Assembly (NCBI GenBank): GCA_002733805.1 | Contig: NVXG01000006.1 | Location: 31,741 to 95,740, forward strand | DNA length: 64,000 bases | Direction of reading: 5' to 3' | Origin: Robiginitomaculum sp. | GTDB taxonomy: Bacteria > Pseudomonadota > Alphaproteobacteria > Caulobacterales > Maricaulaceae | Shown: in pieces, positions 1 through 9,178 of the stretch | How positions within the stretch are numbered: the first letter of the stretch is position 1 | How the letters are laid out: each line of letters begins with the position of its first letter | Program-made: the position numbers and the translations under genes | Notes under the pieces: model-generated | The model's input: the letters and a program-made list of their open reading frames with translations, nothing else | Databases searched by the model: none | What the model was told of the DNA's origin: nothing

Positions 1-217
1 ATAAGTTAACTCGCTGGGTAAATACATTGTCGTAAAAATCATCACCCACCACCCCGCCATCATTAGCACCGGGAATGCGTTCATTGCGTTCATTGACCGC
101 CGCAGTTATATGGGTCCGCCAAATTTCTAGCTCTTGCGCTGAAAGAAAGCTGTCAATTTTGACAAATCCGTCTCGCTGATAGCGATCAATTATTTCTGGC
201 GTGATCTCCGTTTTCAA
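1..217 (-). CDS. Phytanoyl-CoA dioxygenase (PhyH) family protein, N-terminal part
   Basis: This open frame has no ATG, so the ORF track misses it, and it runs off the left edge; only about 72 N-terminal residues are visible. A TTG start is preceded by AGGATAT at suitable spacing. The peptide begins LKTEITPEIIDRYQRDGFVK and continues with DSFLSAQELEIWR, the usual opening of PhyH-type Fe(II)/2-oxoglutarate oxygenases (a YxxDGFVxI motif, then FLSxxEL). The metal-binding H-x-D...H residues lie outside the window. It starts 15 bp after the rhaI stop on the same strand, so it is probably the distal gene of the rhaD-rhaI transcript. Its substrate is unknown; a role in rhamnoside or another plant/algal compound's breakdown is only inferred from position. 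Confidence 0.7.
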   Translation of the reverse strand, partial: MKTEITPEIIDRYQRDGFVKIDSFLSAQELEIWRTHITAAVNERNERIPGANDGGVVGDDFYDNVFTQRVNL

Positions 218-232
218 GAGATATCCTTTCCG

Positions 233-1525
233 TTAAACGATGCCTGAACCTGATCCGGCAATGGCGGGCCGATCCGCCGCAATATTGGCGCGGTACTCAG
301 CTTCGCGGTAACAGGACAGCGGGTCTGCTGCGCCGCCGCTTAATACCCGCGCCCGTGCCAAGATTGGACTTACGTCCGTTTCAAATGCAGCTTTCAAGAT
401 ATTGCTGGCCATCAACGGGTCGCAGTTTTGTTGGCAATGGAGTAGGGCATCCCGGTCGACCAGCAATGCCTGCACGTAGGATCGTTGCACACTGATTGCA
501 GAGTTCATCAGGCTTTCAATTGGATCGGTGACGTTGTGGGATTGGTCCAGCATATAGGCCGGGTCAAACCCGGTTGCGCCCCGGTGTTCTGCATCAACCA
601 ACTCATTGAATACCAAAAATTGTTGATAGGGGTGGATCGAACCGGAATCCAGATCATCATCGCCATACTTTGAATCATTAAAGTGGAACCCGGCAAGTTT
701 GTTGAACTGGATGAGGCGGGCCACGATCATCTCAATATTGACATTGGGGGCATGGTGGCCCAGATCAACCAGCGAAAAGGCTTTGTCGCCCAATTCCATG
801 GCACATAAAACACTGGTGCCCCAGTCTTGAATAACCGTTGAATAAAAAGCTGGTTCAAACATTTTATGTTCAATAAATAACCGCCAGTCATCGGGTAATT
901 GCCCATAAATTTGGTGCATGGATTCCAGATAATTTTCCAGTGCGTGGGTAAAGTTCTGCTGCCCCGGGTAATTGGAACCATCGGCAATCCATACGGTTAG
1001 CGACTTTGCACCCAGTATTTTACCATATTCAATACAATCAAGGTTGTGCGCGATGGCTTGTTGTCGGGTCGCTTCATCGGTGTGGGCCAGAGAGCCAAAC
1101 TTGTAGGAAAGCGGCTGACCCTGTTGATCCTGAAATGTATTTGAATTGATCGAGGCAAAACGAAGGCCATGTCCTTTTGCCCGCTCGCGAACTTCGGCTA
1201 GGTCGTCCACTCGATCCCACGGAAAGTGAGGGGATACTTCCGGCGTGGCCCGGGTCAGGGTGTTAATTACCGCGCAATCTTCGAGCTTTTCCATGATGTT
1301 GCGAGGTTCGGCCAGACCGGGAAAGCGCGCAAAGCGAGTGCCGCCGGTGCCAACTCCCCAACTGGGAACCGCAATTGCAAATTTTTGTGCGGCAGCGGTT
1401 ACGTCATCAATTTTGATGTTTTGTCGGGCCAGTTTTCGACCAAGTGCTTCATAATCATCATCAATTGCATTTTGAAATTGCTGATTGTGCTTTTCCAAAA
1501 ACTCTTGGTTGAAGAATTTACTCAT
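233..1525 (-). CDS. rhaI: L-rhamnose isomerase (rhizobial/P. stutzeri type)
   Basis: The enzyme converts L-rhamnose to L-rhamnulose, the first cytoplasmic step of rhamnose catabolism. The protein (about 430 aa from MSKFFNQ; the track's 16-residue extension is unlikely) matches the TIM-barrel isomerase family of Pseudomonas stutzeri and rhizobia, not E. coli RhaA. Visible family segments are AVPSWGVGTGGTRFARFPG near the N-terminus, the metal/substrate region FIEHKMFEPAFYSTVIQDWG, VDLGHHAPNVNIE, and GFHFNDSKYGDDDLDSGSI with Asp/His ligands. It follows rhaD by 16 bp on the same strand and is surely co-transcribed. The assignment is strong from motifs and from the adjacent aldolase, kinase and rhamnosidase genes. 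Confidence 0.92.
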   Translation of the reverse strand: MSKFFNQEFLEKHNQQFQNAIDDDYEALGRKLARQNIKIDDVTAAAQKFAIAVPSWGVGTGGTRFARFPGLAEPRNIMEKLEDCAVINTLTRATPEVSPHFPWDRVDDLAEVRERAKGHGLRFASINSNTFQDQQGQPLSYKFGSLAHTDEATRQQAIAHNLDCIEYGKILGAKSLTVWIADGSNYPGQQNFTHALENYLESMHQIYGQLPDDWRLFIEHKMFEPAFYSTVIQDWGTSVLCAMELGDKAFSLVDLGHHAPNVNIEMIVARLIQFNKLAGFHFNDSKYGDDDLDSGSIHPYQQFLVFNELVDAEHRGATGFDPAYMLDQSHNVTDPIESLMNSAISVQRSYVQALLVDRDALLHCQQNCDPLMASNILKAAFETDVSPILARARVLSGGAADPLSCYREAEYRANIAADRPAIAGSGSGIV

Positions 1526-1541
1526 GATGGCGCATCCCTTG

Positions 1542-3656
1542 CTAGCGGGTGAATGAGGGCGCGTGGCCCGCATCGACGTTCAAGATATTCCCGGTTGATT
1601 TTGCCGCTTTTTCAGAGGCCAGAAATACGATGGCTTCGGCGACATCCGAAGGCAGCACATCGCGCTTCAGTAAGCTGCGATTACGATAATGTTCCTGCAA
1701 CCCATCCTCTGAAATGTCATAAGCATCTGCCCGTTCTTTTTTCCAGTCGCCGCTCCAGATTTTTGAGCCTTGCAAAACCGCATCCGGATTGACCACATTG
1801 CACCGAATGCCCAGCGGCGCACCTTCAACGGCGACCGCCCGGGCCAGTTGCAGCTCTGCCCCTTTGGCGGTGCAATAGGCCGCAGCATTGGCCGAGGCGA
1901 CCAGCGCATTTTTTGAGGCAACAAACACAATGGAGCCGCCAATGTTCTGAGCCTTCAAAATCTTGAACGCTTCTCGCGTCACCAAGAAATACCCTGTGGT
2001 CAACACGCTGATATTCTTGTTCCAAAGCTCCAAACTGGTCTGATCAAAAGCGGCTGAACTGGCAATACCTGCATTGGAAACCAGAATATCTATGCCGCCA
2101 AATGTGACGCAAGCCTGATCAAAAGCGGCTCTGACGCTGGCCTCATCGGTTACGTCGCACACGACCTGCGAGACCACGTCTGGCGAAAATTCGGCGGCGA
2201 GGATCGTTGCCATGTTGCTATTTGCCGCCTGATCAATATCTGCCAGCATGACGCAAGCGCCGTCGCACAACAGAAGTCGCGCTGTTGCTGCCCCGATGCC
2301 GCCCGCACCGCCGGTGACCAATGCGGTTTTTCCGGCCAAAGATTTGGGTGGGGGTAGGCGTTGTAATTTGGCTTCTTCCAACAGCCAATATTCAATGTCG
2401 AACGCTTCCTGGTCGGGTAGGCCAACATAGCCGCCAGCATTTTCAGCGCCCTTCATCACATTGATGGCGTTTACATAAAACTCACCGGCAATCCGAGCGG
2501 TCGCCTTGTCTTTGGCAAATGTAAACATGCCGACAGCCGGGAGCAGATACACCACGGCATTCGAGTCTCTGATTGGCGGGCTGTTGTCCCGCGCGCATTG
2601 TTCGTAATATTTTGTGTACTCATCGCGATAGTGTTGCAATTGTTGGTCCAGTTGGTCGGTGATGGACGCAACAACCTGATCCGTTGTTTCAGCCTCGGGA
2701 TCGATGTTCAAGACAAGCGGTTTTCTTTTGGTTCGTAAAAAATGATCGGGGCAGGACGTGCCAAGTTCAGCCAATTCATTCAAACGCGCTGAATTTACAA
2801 ATTCAAGGATTTCGCCTGAGTCATTAAAATGACCAATCTTTGGTTCGGACTTGCTGATTTTCCCGCGAAGTACGGGTGAAAGACGAGCCGCAATTTCATG
2901 ACGTTGTTCTGGTGTAAATGACGTTGGGGTTTTGATTGCGCCAAACGCCGATCCTGCGTCTTTTTCTGCCAACCAGTCAGCAGCGCACTGGATGATTTCC
3001 AAGGTTTTTAGGTAACAGTTTTTCGAAGTATCGGCCCAAGTGAACAAGCCATGGCCCTGCATCATGACGCCGTTCAGCGCCGGGTTGTTTGTAGCCATCT
3101 CACCCAATTTTAGTCCTAGGTCAAACCCTGGCCTTTGCCAAGGGAGCCAACCCAATTGCCCTTTAAAAATTTGTTCGGTAAGCGCTTTGCTATTCTTAGC
3201 ACAGGCAATGGCAATCACCCCGTCCGGGTGCATGTGGTCGATATGTTTGTGCGGAGCATAAGCATGTAAGGGGGTATCGATGGATGCGGCTCTGGCGTTC
3301 AGATTGAACGTACAGTGCGGCAAATACCCGACCATTTCATCTTCATGCTCCAGCCCTCGGTACAGTGTTTTGAGGTCAACCAATTTATCCATGTACAAAC
3401 TGGACAGCCCAGCCATTTTCATGGAGCCAAGGTCACCGCCGGAACCTTTCACCCAAAGCACGTCGACCACTTTACCGGTAAGCGGATCATTTTCCACCAC
3501 CTTGGCGGAGGTGTTGCCACCACCAAAATTGGTAATCCGTAGATCAGCCCCCAAAAGGTTGGACCGATACAACAACAACTCGGCTTCGTTCATGTCAGCC
3601 GCTGTTTGGTCATCCCATCTGTTTTCGAGCTTTGAACTATCCTGTTGTCGCGACAT
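1542..3656 (-). CDS. rhaD: Bifunctional rhamnulose-1-phosphate aldolase / alcohol dehydrogenase
   Basis: The protein of about 704 aa from MSRQQDSS fuses an N-terminal class II aldolase (roughly residues 20-420) to a C-terminal short-chain dehydrogenase (roughly 445-700). The aldolase half shows NFGGGNTSAK, WVKGSGGDLG and the Zn-binding HKHIDHMHPDG. The SDR half shows the Rossmann motif VTGGAGGIGAA, the NAG segment SNAGIA and the catalytic YCTAK. The aldolase splits rhamnulose-1-phosphate to DHAP and L-lactaldehyde; the SDR domain of this family is thought to oxidise the lactaldehyde. The track's 34-residue extension is rejected because GGGAAC lies just before the MSRQ start. It heads the minus-strand rhaD-rhaI(-PhyH) operon and is divergent from the TonB receptor. 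Confidence 0.93.
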   Translation of the reverse strand: MSRQQDSSKLENRWDDQTAADMNEAELLLYRSNLLGADLRITNFGGGNTSAKVVENDPLTGKVVDVLWVKGSGGDLGSMKMAGLSSLYMDKLVDLKTLYRGLEHEDEMVGYLPHCTFNLNARAASIDTPLHAYAPHKHIDHMHPDGVIAIACAKNSKALTEQIFKGQLGWLPWQRPGFDLGLKLGEMATNNPALNGVMMQGHGLFTWADTSKNCYLKTLEIIQCAADWLAEKDAGSAFGAIKTPTSFTPEQRHEIAARLSPVLRGKISKSEPKIGHFNDSGEILEFVNSARLNELAELGTSCPDHFLRTKRKPLVLNIDPEAETTDQVVASITDQLDQQLQHYRDEYTKYYEQCARDNSPPIRDSNAVVYLLPAVGMFTFAKDKATARIAGEFYVNAINVMKGAENAGGYVGLPDQEAFDIEYWLLEEAKLQRLPPPKSLAGKTALVTGGAGGIGAATARLLLCDGACVMLADIDQAANSNMATILAAEFSPDVVSQVVCDVTDEASVRAAFDQACVTFGGIDILVSNAGIASSAAFDQTSLELWNKNISVLTTGYFLVTREAFKILKAQNIGGSIVFVASKNALVASANAAAYCTAKGAELQLARAVAVEGAPLGIRCNVVNPDAVLQGSKIWSGDWKKERADAYDISEDGLQEHYRNRSLLKRDVLPSDVAEAIVFLASEKAAKSTGNILNVDAGHAPSFTR

Positions 3657-3826
3657 TTTGGGTTCCCGGTCTTGTGTGATTATTCGTGACAATATCGCGG
3701 GCTTTGGGCAAAACGCAAATATAAACTTGCAAAAAACGTCATAAACTGGCAAAAACAATCAAATTCGGCCAAATACTTGCATAAGTGGCCATCCGCAATG
3801 TCGGAAAACACGATTGGGAGGATCAA
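3657..3826. promoter_or_regulatory. Divergent control region of the rhamnose locus with phased direct repeats
   Basis: The 170-bp gap between rhaD (leftward) and the TonB receptor (rightward) is AT-rich. It carries two near-identical 20-bp units back to back (3721-3740 and 3741-3760; ATAAACTTGCAAAAA against ATAAACTGGCAAAAA, 16 of 20 bases alike). A third core, ACTTGCA, sits at 3775-3781. The ACT(T/G)GCA cores are 20 and 30 bp apart, so they face the same side of the helix. A weaker GGGCAAAA copy lies near 3706. These are good candidate operators for the DeoR-family regulator encoded at 7437. I could not assign -35/-10 boxes confidently. Confidence 0.5.
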
Positions 3827-5950
3827 ATGAAATATCGTTATATGTCTGCAAAAGAACTGCTTTTAACGGGCGTTACAGGCTTTGCAATACTGGGGCTTGC
3901 TGGACCTGCTCTGGCCCAGAGCTCTGGTGAAACGACCAGTGTGGGGCGGGATGAAATCATTGTGACCGCCCGCAAACGTGAAGAATCACTACAAGAATAC
4001 GCGGGCGCAATTACCGCAATCACGGCTGAAAGTTTGCAAACAAACCAAATTAATAATTTGCAGGACATTCGGGATTTGGTTCCCAACTTATATATTGAAG
4101 AAGCGCTGGGCGGTGCAACTACACCCAAGATATTTGTGCGTGGGATCGGAATTGATAATCCAGATTCTAGTTTTGATTCGCCAGTCGGAATATATATTGA
4201 CGGTGTTTATATGGCGCGGGCATTTGGCGCTCTTACCGATTTGTATGATATTGAACAGGTTGAATTTCTGCGTGGGCCGCAAGGCACAATTTATGGGCGA
4301 AACAACTCGGCCGGGGCATTGCGGGTCATCACCAAAAAGCCATCGCTAGATACAGTCGAAGCGGGTGCCTCGATTGGTTTTGGTACCAAGTCACAGTTTA
4401 ATGCGAAAGGGTTTATCAGCGTGCCTCTCGTGCAGGATAAGCTGGGTTTTCGGGCTTCCCTGAACCGGCGTGGCAATGACGGTTTTATGACGGACTTCGT
4501 GACCGGGACCAAGCTCAAAAAAGATGATCTTTGGACGGGGCGAGCCGCGTTGCTATACTCAGCCAACGCACAATGGGACATTACTGCGCGGGCTGATTTT
4601 CAAGATAATAGTGGTGTCGGAAGTGGGGCTTCTACGGTCGCGCCTGCGTTTGATGTCGACGGCGATATTTATACCGTCCATGGTCAATTGATACCTCTAA
4701 ATCAACTGACTGTGGTCGGCACCTCCATTGAGGCTAATTATAGTGGTTCCAATTTCGATTTTACCTCGATAACTGCGTATCGGACCATACAAATGAGAAA
4801 TAGCGGTGGGGATGCAGACGGCACGCCTCTGTCGTTGCTTGAAGGTGCATTGCAGAATATGGACGAAAACCAATTCACGCAGGAAGCCTTTATCACCGCA
4901 AGTTCAGATGCTAGCGGCATGAATGTTGATTGGACTGCCGGGGTTTTCTATTTTCATGAAAACATCAAGGACACCCGTAGCTTTAACGTCTTTCCGGCCA
5001 TTTTTGGACCGGCAAGCACCCAGACAATTCATCAGAATATTGATGCATTTGCGGTTTATGGCGAGGCGGATTTCTCAGTTTCGGATCGCTTGACCCTTAC
5101 GGCCGGTGGTCGCTTTACCACTGATTCCAAGGATGTAGATTTGTTGAGCCTCGACAATACCCGAACCACCTCCTTTGCGGTGAATGAAGGGATTGAGGTA
5201 GACAAAGTAACTTGGAAACTGGTTGCGGACTATGCGGTATCTGATGATTTGTTTCTATATGCCAGTGCTGGGACTGGATTTCGCTCGGGCGGCGTCGGGT
5301 TTAATCCGGCAGCTCGCAGTGCGGCAAATATTGTAAATGATATATTTGGCCCGGAAGAATCTTTGAGCTTTGAAGCTGGATTTAAGAAAACTTTTGCGGG
5401 AGGCCGAGCGCAACTCAATGCAACATATTTCTATGTTGAATATACCAGCCTGCAATTGGCTGCTGCGGGTGCTGGCGGTATTGTGGTCAACACACCCGAT
5501 GCAACCAATCACGGGTTGGAGGTGGAACTTTCGGCGCAACTGACCGATCACCTTAGTTTGAGCGGAACATTGGGAACCCAGTTTGACGAAATCAAACTAT
5601 CAACGAACGTGCTCAAAAATACACCGGAATTCCAAGGTCGGGTCGGCTTGACCTACACAAATGCCTTGCCGGGTAATATGGGTAATATCACTTTGGCTGG
5701 GGATATTAGTTACACCACGGAATATTTCGTCAATACGGCCAATACCTTGTTGGTTGGCGATCATCCATTGGTCAACGCCATGGCGCGGTGGGATGCGCCA
5801 GAAGGAAATTGGGGAATTTCAATTACCGGCAAAAATATCACCGATGAGTATTATCCGACATTGGGCTTCAAGATCATTCCCGGTCTGCTGGATAATGAAT
5901 TCCCGAATAACCCGGCTCGGTGGCTGGCGGAAATCCACGTATCATACTAA
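3827..5950 (+). CDS. TonB-dependent outer-membrane receptor (putative rhamnoside uptake)
   Basis: The predicted TonB-dependent transporter has about 707 aa. The start MKYRYMSAKELL is chosen because GGGAGGA sits 6-7 bases upstream, removing 14 residues from the track ORF. It has a signal peptide ending ALA-QSS, a TonB-box-like segment DEIIVTARKREESLQEY, and a plug domain with DLVPNLYIEEA, FVRGIGID and the VEFLRGPQGTIYGRNNSAGA signature. A beta-barrel follows, ending in NITDEYYPTLGFK and a terminal Tyr. The type resembles Caulobacter/sphingomonad receptors. Its position divergent to rhaD and upstream of a sugar kinase suggests it brings rhamnose-containing glycosides into the periplasm; substrate is inference. 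Confidence 0.88.
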   Translation: MKYRYMSAKELLLTGVTGFAILGLAGPALAQSSGETTSVGRDEIIVTARKREESLQEYAGAITAITAESLQTNQINNLQDIRDLVPNLYIEEALGGATTPKIFVRGIGIDNPDSSFDSPVGIYIDGVYMARAFGALTDLYDIEQVEFLRGPQGTIYGRNNSAGALRVITKKPSLDTVEAGASIGFGTKSQFNAKGFISVPLVQDKLGFRASLNRRGNDGFMTDFVTGTKLKKDDLWTGRAALLYSANAQWDITARADFQDNSGVGSGASTVAPAFDVDGDIYTVHGQLIPLNQLTVVGTSIEANYSGSNFDFTSITAYRTIQMRNSGGDADGTPLSLLEGALQNMDENQFTQEAFITASSDASGMNVDWTAGVFYFHENIKDTRSFNVFPAIFGPASTQTIHQNIDAFAVYGEADFSVSDRLTLTAGGRFTTDSKDVDLLSLDNTRTTSFAVNEGIEVDKVTWKLVADYAVSDDLFLYASAGTGFRSGGVGFNPAARSAANIVNDIFGPEESLSFEAGFKKTFAGGRAQLNATYFYVEYTSLQLAAAGAGGIVVNTPDATNHGLEVELSAQLTDHLSLSGTLGTQFDEIKLSTNVLKNTPEFQGRVGLTYTNALPGNMGNITLAGDISYTTEYFVNTANTLLVGDHPLVNAMARWDAPEGNWGISITGKNITDEYYPTLGFKIIPGLLDNEFPNNPARWLAEIHVSY

Positions 5951-5960
5951 CCATTTTTCT

Positions 5961-5992
5961 CATGGCAGTGTTGGAAACTCAATGCTGCCATG
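5961..5992 (+). promoter_or_regulatory. Inverted repeat between receptor and kinase genes
   Basis: CATGGCAG and CTGCCATG form a perfect 8-bp inverted repeat with a 16-nt loop that can pair further with mismatches. There is no T-tract, so it is not a typical intrinsic terminator. It may lower read-through from the highly expressed receptor gene into the kinase gene or protect the mRNA 3' end. Confidence 0.35.
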
Positions 5993-6013
5993 ATCTTATG
6001 GCTGACCGACTAT

Positions 6014-7444
6014 ATGTGGAGGTTCCGAATTTCAAACCGAGACAAACCATCCTTGTTGGTTATTGATATTGGAAAAACCAATTGCAAGCTCTCATTGCTG
6101 GACGGAAATGGCGCGGTCAAGATCAAGTTGATCACCCCTAATCCTGTGGATCATGATGGATTGTATCCAGCCTTTGCAACTGATGCACTTTGGGCATGGA
6201 TTTTGACGGGGCTGGCTGAAATCGCCAAACTGGAAATCATCAATTTTATATGTGTGGCCACCCACGGTGCGGCTGCGGCTTTGGTTAATCCCAAGCTATC
6301 CGACAGCGGTCTTGCTTTGCCAATTCTGGACTATGAATGGGATGGAGTTTGTGAATTTGATGCTGATTACGAGAGTATCCGTCCCGATTTTGCAGAGACG
6401 TTTTCACCGGGCCTGAGTGCTGGGTTAAATCTGGGGCGGCAATTGTATTGGCAGTCCCGCAAATACCCGACCCAGTTTCGTTCGGTCACTTATATTTTAC
6501 CATTGGCACAATACTGGTCCTGGCGTTTGTCGGGCACGGCTAGTTGCGAAATATCTGCGCTGGGTACGCATACTGATTTATGGAATCCAGTTCGCAAAAC
6601 TTGGTCCTCGATGGTGTTGGGCCAAGGTTGGCAGGACAAGTTTGCGCCACTCTCGCCAGCTTGGTGGCCGGTCGGTACGATCTTACCCGCATTGGCGACA
6701 CAAACCGGAATATCGACCAATTGCCAGATACTGACCGGAGTCCATGATAGCAATGCCGGGTATGCGCGGTTCTTGAATTTGCAAGGTGGCGAAAAACCGA
6801 CACTTGTTTCAACCGGCACTTGGGCGATCAGTATGTGCCCTGAAGGCGATATGAAACAGTTAGATCCAGCCCGCGATATGCTGGTCAATGTTGATGTCAC
6901 GGGTACTCCCATAGCCTGCGCCCGGTTCATGGGTGGCCGCGAATATGAGAAAATTTGTGAACTTTCACAAGCTGATCTCGATGGAGCCATATCGGTTGAA
7001 GATGTTGCGGCGCTAATAACGGATGGCATTTTTGCAATCGGAGATTTCAGCAATGGATTGGGGCCGGTAGCTGGCCAGAGTGGTCGTTTGATCGGGCAGG
7101 CAGAAAACGGTCGAGCACTGGCCACAATGACCGCCGCCTTGATGATTGATCTGGAACTGGAGCTATTGGGGGCAAACGGACCTGTTGTGATCGAGGGAAA
7201 TTTTGCTCGAAATTCTATCTTGTGTGAATTGGTCGCGACATTGCGACCGAAGCAAAAAATTCGAAAGTTGCTTAACCCTGACGGTATCGCGCAAGGTTGT
7301 TTTCGGTTGTTGCACTGGCAGAACAAGAAAATGCCAGAGCCTAAGCAGCTCGACTGCAAACCTTTGAGGCTTGATCAATTGGACCAATACCGCAATCAAT
7401 GGCGACAATTTACCCATGAAACACCGGTGACACAAAATGCTTGA
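6014..7444 (+). CDS. rhaB: FGGY-family sugar kinase, probable L-rhamnulokinase
   Basis: This carbohydrate kinase of about 475 aa belongs to the FGGY/ASKHA fold. It shows the phosphate-1 motif VIDIGKTNCK near the N-terminus, a middle HDSNAGYAR segment, and the C-terminal lobe GPVVIEGNFARNS. It most likely phosphorylates L-rhamnulose to rhamnulose-1-phosphate, because it lies between rhaI/rhaD and a DeoR regulator and no other kinase is present. The start is uncertain: ATG codons at 5990 and 6014 lack a ribosome site, whereas GGAGG at 6018-6022 sits 6 bases before an in-frame ATT at 6029. It overlaps the DeoR gene start by 8 bp, implying translational coupling. A fuculokinase-like substrate cannot be excluded. 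Confidence 0.8.
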   Translation: MWRFRISNRDKPSLLVIDIGKTNCKLSLLDGNGAVKIKLITPNPVDHDGLYPAFATDALWAWILTGLAEIAKLEIINFICVATHGAAAALVNPKLSDSGLALPILDYEWDGVCEFDADYESIRPDFAETFSPGLSAGLNLGRQLYWQSRKYPTQFRSVTYILPLAQYWSWRLSGTASCEISALGTHTDLWNPVRKTWSSMVLGQGWQDKFAPLSPAWWPVGTILPALATQTGISTNCQILTGVHDSNAGYARFLNLQGGEKPTLVSTGTWAISMCPEGDMKQLDPARDMLVNVDVTGTPIACARFMGGREYEKICELSQADLDGAISVEDVAALITDGIFAIGDFSNGLGPVAGQSGRLIGQAENGRALATMTAALMIDLELELLGANGPVVIEGNFARNSILCELVATLRPKQKIRKLLNPDGIAQGCFRLLHWQNKKMPEPKQLDCKPLRLDQLDQYRNQWRQFTHETPVTQNA

Positions 7445-8255
7445 AACACAACGACACGCAATCATCTTGGAATTGTTGAGCAGTGAGGGTAGTGCATCAC
7501 TCAAAAGCTTGATCCACGAAGTAGGGGCTTCAGAAGCAACTTTGCGCCGGGATTTGGTAAAACTGGCAGCACGCGGTGAACTTCGCCAAGTACGTGGCGG
7601 TGCAGTTTCCCTTGATTTGCAAAAGAACACAGCCCGGCGTTTGCGTCTGGAAGGTTCGGCATTTGACACAAATGTAGAGGTCGAAGTTGCGGCCAAACGG
7701 GCTATTGCCAAGTATGCCGTGGATAGTTGTGAAGATGGCGAATCCATTATCATCAACGGTGGCACCACCACGTTTCACATGAGTAACTATTTGCAAAATC
7801 GTTCTATGAGTATTCTGACCAATTCACTGGCCTTGGGGGTGGAGTTGATTGAGCGTAGCGCCAACCGAGTTATGTTCCCGGCCGGTGAAGCCAACCGGAA
7901 ATTGAATTTCATATTAAACCCGCTGGATGATTCTGTGACGGATTCTTTTCGCGCTTCAAAATATTTTCTAAGTTGTCGCGGCGTCAATCCAAAGGGCGTG
8001 CAAGAAGCTGACCCCTTGGTGGCACTGGCCGAGCAACGTTTATCCAAGCTGGCCCAGCAGACCATTTTATTGGTTGATGCGACAAAAATTGGCAAAAGTT
8101 CTAGTTTTGCAGCATTTGATCTTGATCATATTGATCAAGTCATCACCGATGAACGGGTCACTCAAGAAGACTTAAGAATGTTTGCAGAGCATGGGGTTGA
8201 GGTCGTGATTGTCGAGCGAGCCGCGCATCAACGCAATGCAGAGTACAGGGCTTGA
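7437..8255 (+). CDS. DeoR/GlpR-family transcriptional regulator, putative rhamnose repressor
   Basis: The 272-aa protein has an N-terminal DeoR-type winged helix (residues 1-57) with the hallmark LIHEVGASEATLRRDLVKL and RQVRGGAV. The C-terminal sugar-phosphate sensor domain resembles ribose-5-phosphate isomerase and shows IINGGTTTFHMSNYL, SILTNSLALG and LLVDATKIGKSS. DeoR regulators usually repress a sugar operon and respond to a phosphorylated intermediate; here rhamnulose-1-phosphate is the natural guess. It is translationally coupled to the kinase (8-bp overlap). Its 3' end overlaps the convergent esterase gene by 28 bp. Candidate binding sites are the 20-bp phased repeats at 3721-3781. 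Confidence 0.88.
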   Translation: MLETQRHAIILELLSSEGSASLKSLIHEVGASEATLRRDLVKLAARGELRQVRGGAVSLDLQKNTARRLRLEGSAFDTNVEVEVAAKRAIAKYAVDSCEDGESIIINGGTTTFHMSNYLQNRSMSILTNSLALGVELIERSANRVMFPAGEANRKLNFILNPLDDSVTDSFRASKYFLSCRGVNPKGVQEADPLVALAEQRLSKLAQQTILLVDATKIGKSSSFAAFDLDHIDQVITDERVTQEDLRMFAEHGVEVVIVERAAHQRNAEYRA

Positions 8256-9178
8256 CCAGCCAATTCGATTGCGTCGCGGGCTGCACTAACTTCATGGGTC
8301 AGCAAGGTATAGCCATGGATGACACCGGGAACCTCGTGCAAGTGAGCTTGTCCGCCCGCTTTGTTTATCTTTGTCGCCAATTGGCGACTGTCATCGCGCA
8401 ATACATCCAGCCCCGCCCCATTGATGAACGCTGGCGGCAATTCGCCCAAATCAGCCAAAAGCGGCGAGGCCATTGGCAAAGTACGATCTTCTTTTTTGGC
8501 CACATACAACGAGTAGAACAGCTCCATGGCATCCGCCCCCATACCAAATCCCTCCGAAAACAAAGTTCGCGAGGCAGAGGTGCTGGTCATGTCGAACACA
8601 CCATAGAACAGGAGCATGAAGCGTAGCCATGTTTGCTTTGTGTCGCGCAACGAAATGGCAGTGGACAGGGCTAGATTGGCCCCGGCAGATGCGCCGCCAA
8701 TTGCTAGCTTTTGCGGGTTCATGCCCAACTTGCTTGCATTTGCATAAATGGACCGCGCAGCGGCCACACAATCATCAACCGGATCCGGAAATCGGTGGTC
8801 AGGAGCCAGTACGTAATCGACGGAAACAATGCGAACCTTGCTGGCCAGAGCCAAGTGTCGCAGCTTTACATCTTCGGTATCCAGATCACCAACGATCCAG
8901 CCTCCGCCATGAAAATAAATCAAACCAGGTGCCTGTTTTCGCTCACCGACCGCATCATATATGCGAATTTTGCATGGGCCAAAAGCACCTTCGACAAATG
9001 TATCGCGAACCAATGCCAGTTCTGGTGGGTTCTGGTTCATTGCCGCAAATTCCTCGCGGGCGCGCTGGCGCATTTCGGCCGGTTCAACCGATGTCATGGG
9101 CGGACGAGATTCCATGCGCTCTTTCATCCGGGCCAGCGATGGTTTCATCTCCGGGTCGATTTCAAATTCGTCACGCAT
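8228..9178 (-). CDS. Alpha/beta hydrolase, hormone-sensitive-lipase (HSL) family esterase
   Basis: The 316-aa cytoplasmic protein carries the HSL oxyanion motif FHGGGWIVGD, then VSVDYVLAPDHRFP, the nucleophile elbow GGASAGANLA, a late Asp in GAGLDVLRDD, and the catalytic His in VPGVIHGY. No signal peptide is visible. AGGAG precedes the ATG. It probably cleaves acyl or acetyl esters of small substrates; between the rha regulator and a sugar symporter it may deacylate modified rhamnosides after uptake, which is inference. It is convergent with the DeoR gene (28-bp overlap) and divergent from the symporter gene. Confidence 0.85.
   Translation of the reverse strand: MRDEFEIDPEMKPSLARMKERMESRPPMTSVEPAEMRQRAREEFAAMNQNPPELALVRDTFVEGAFGPCKIRIYDAVGERKQAPGLIYFHGGGWIVGDLDTEDVKLRHLALASKVRIVSVDYVLAPDHRFPDPVDDCVAAARSIYANASKLGMNPQKLAIGGASAGANLALSTAISLRDTKQTWLRFMLLFYGVFDMTSTSASRTLFSEGFGMGADAMELFYSLYVAKKEDRTLPMASPLLADLGELPPAFINGAGLDVLRDDSRQLATKINKAGGQAHLHEVPGVIHGYTLLTHEVSAARDAIELAGQALYSALR

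Noticed and set aside
6490-7359. 289-aa minus-strand ORF inside the sugar kinase gene
   Set aside because: It is a shadow of the kinase reading frame with low-complexity Ser/Pro composition and no family motifs.
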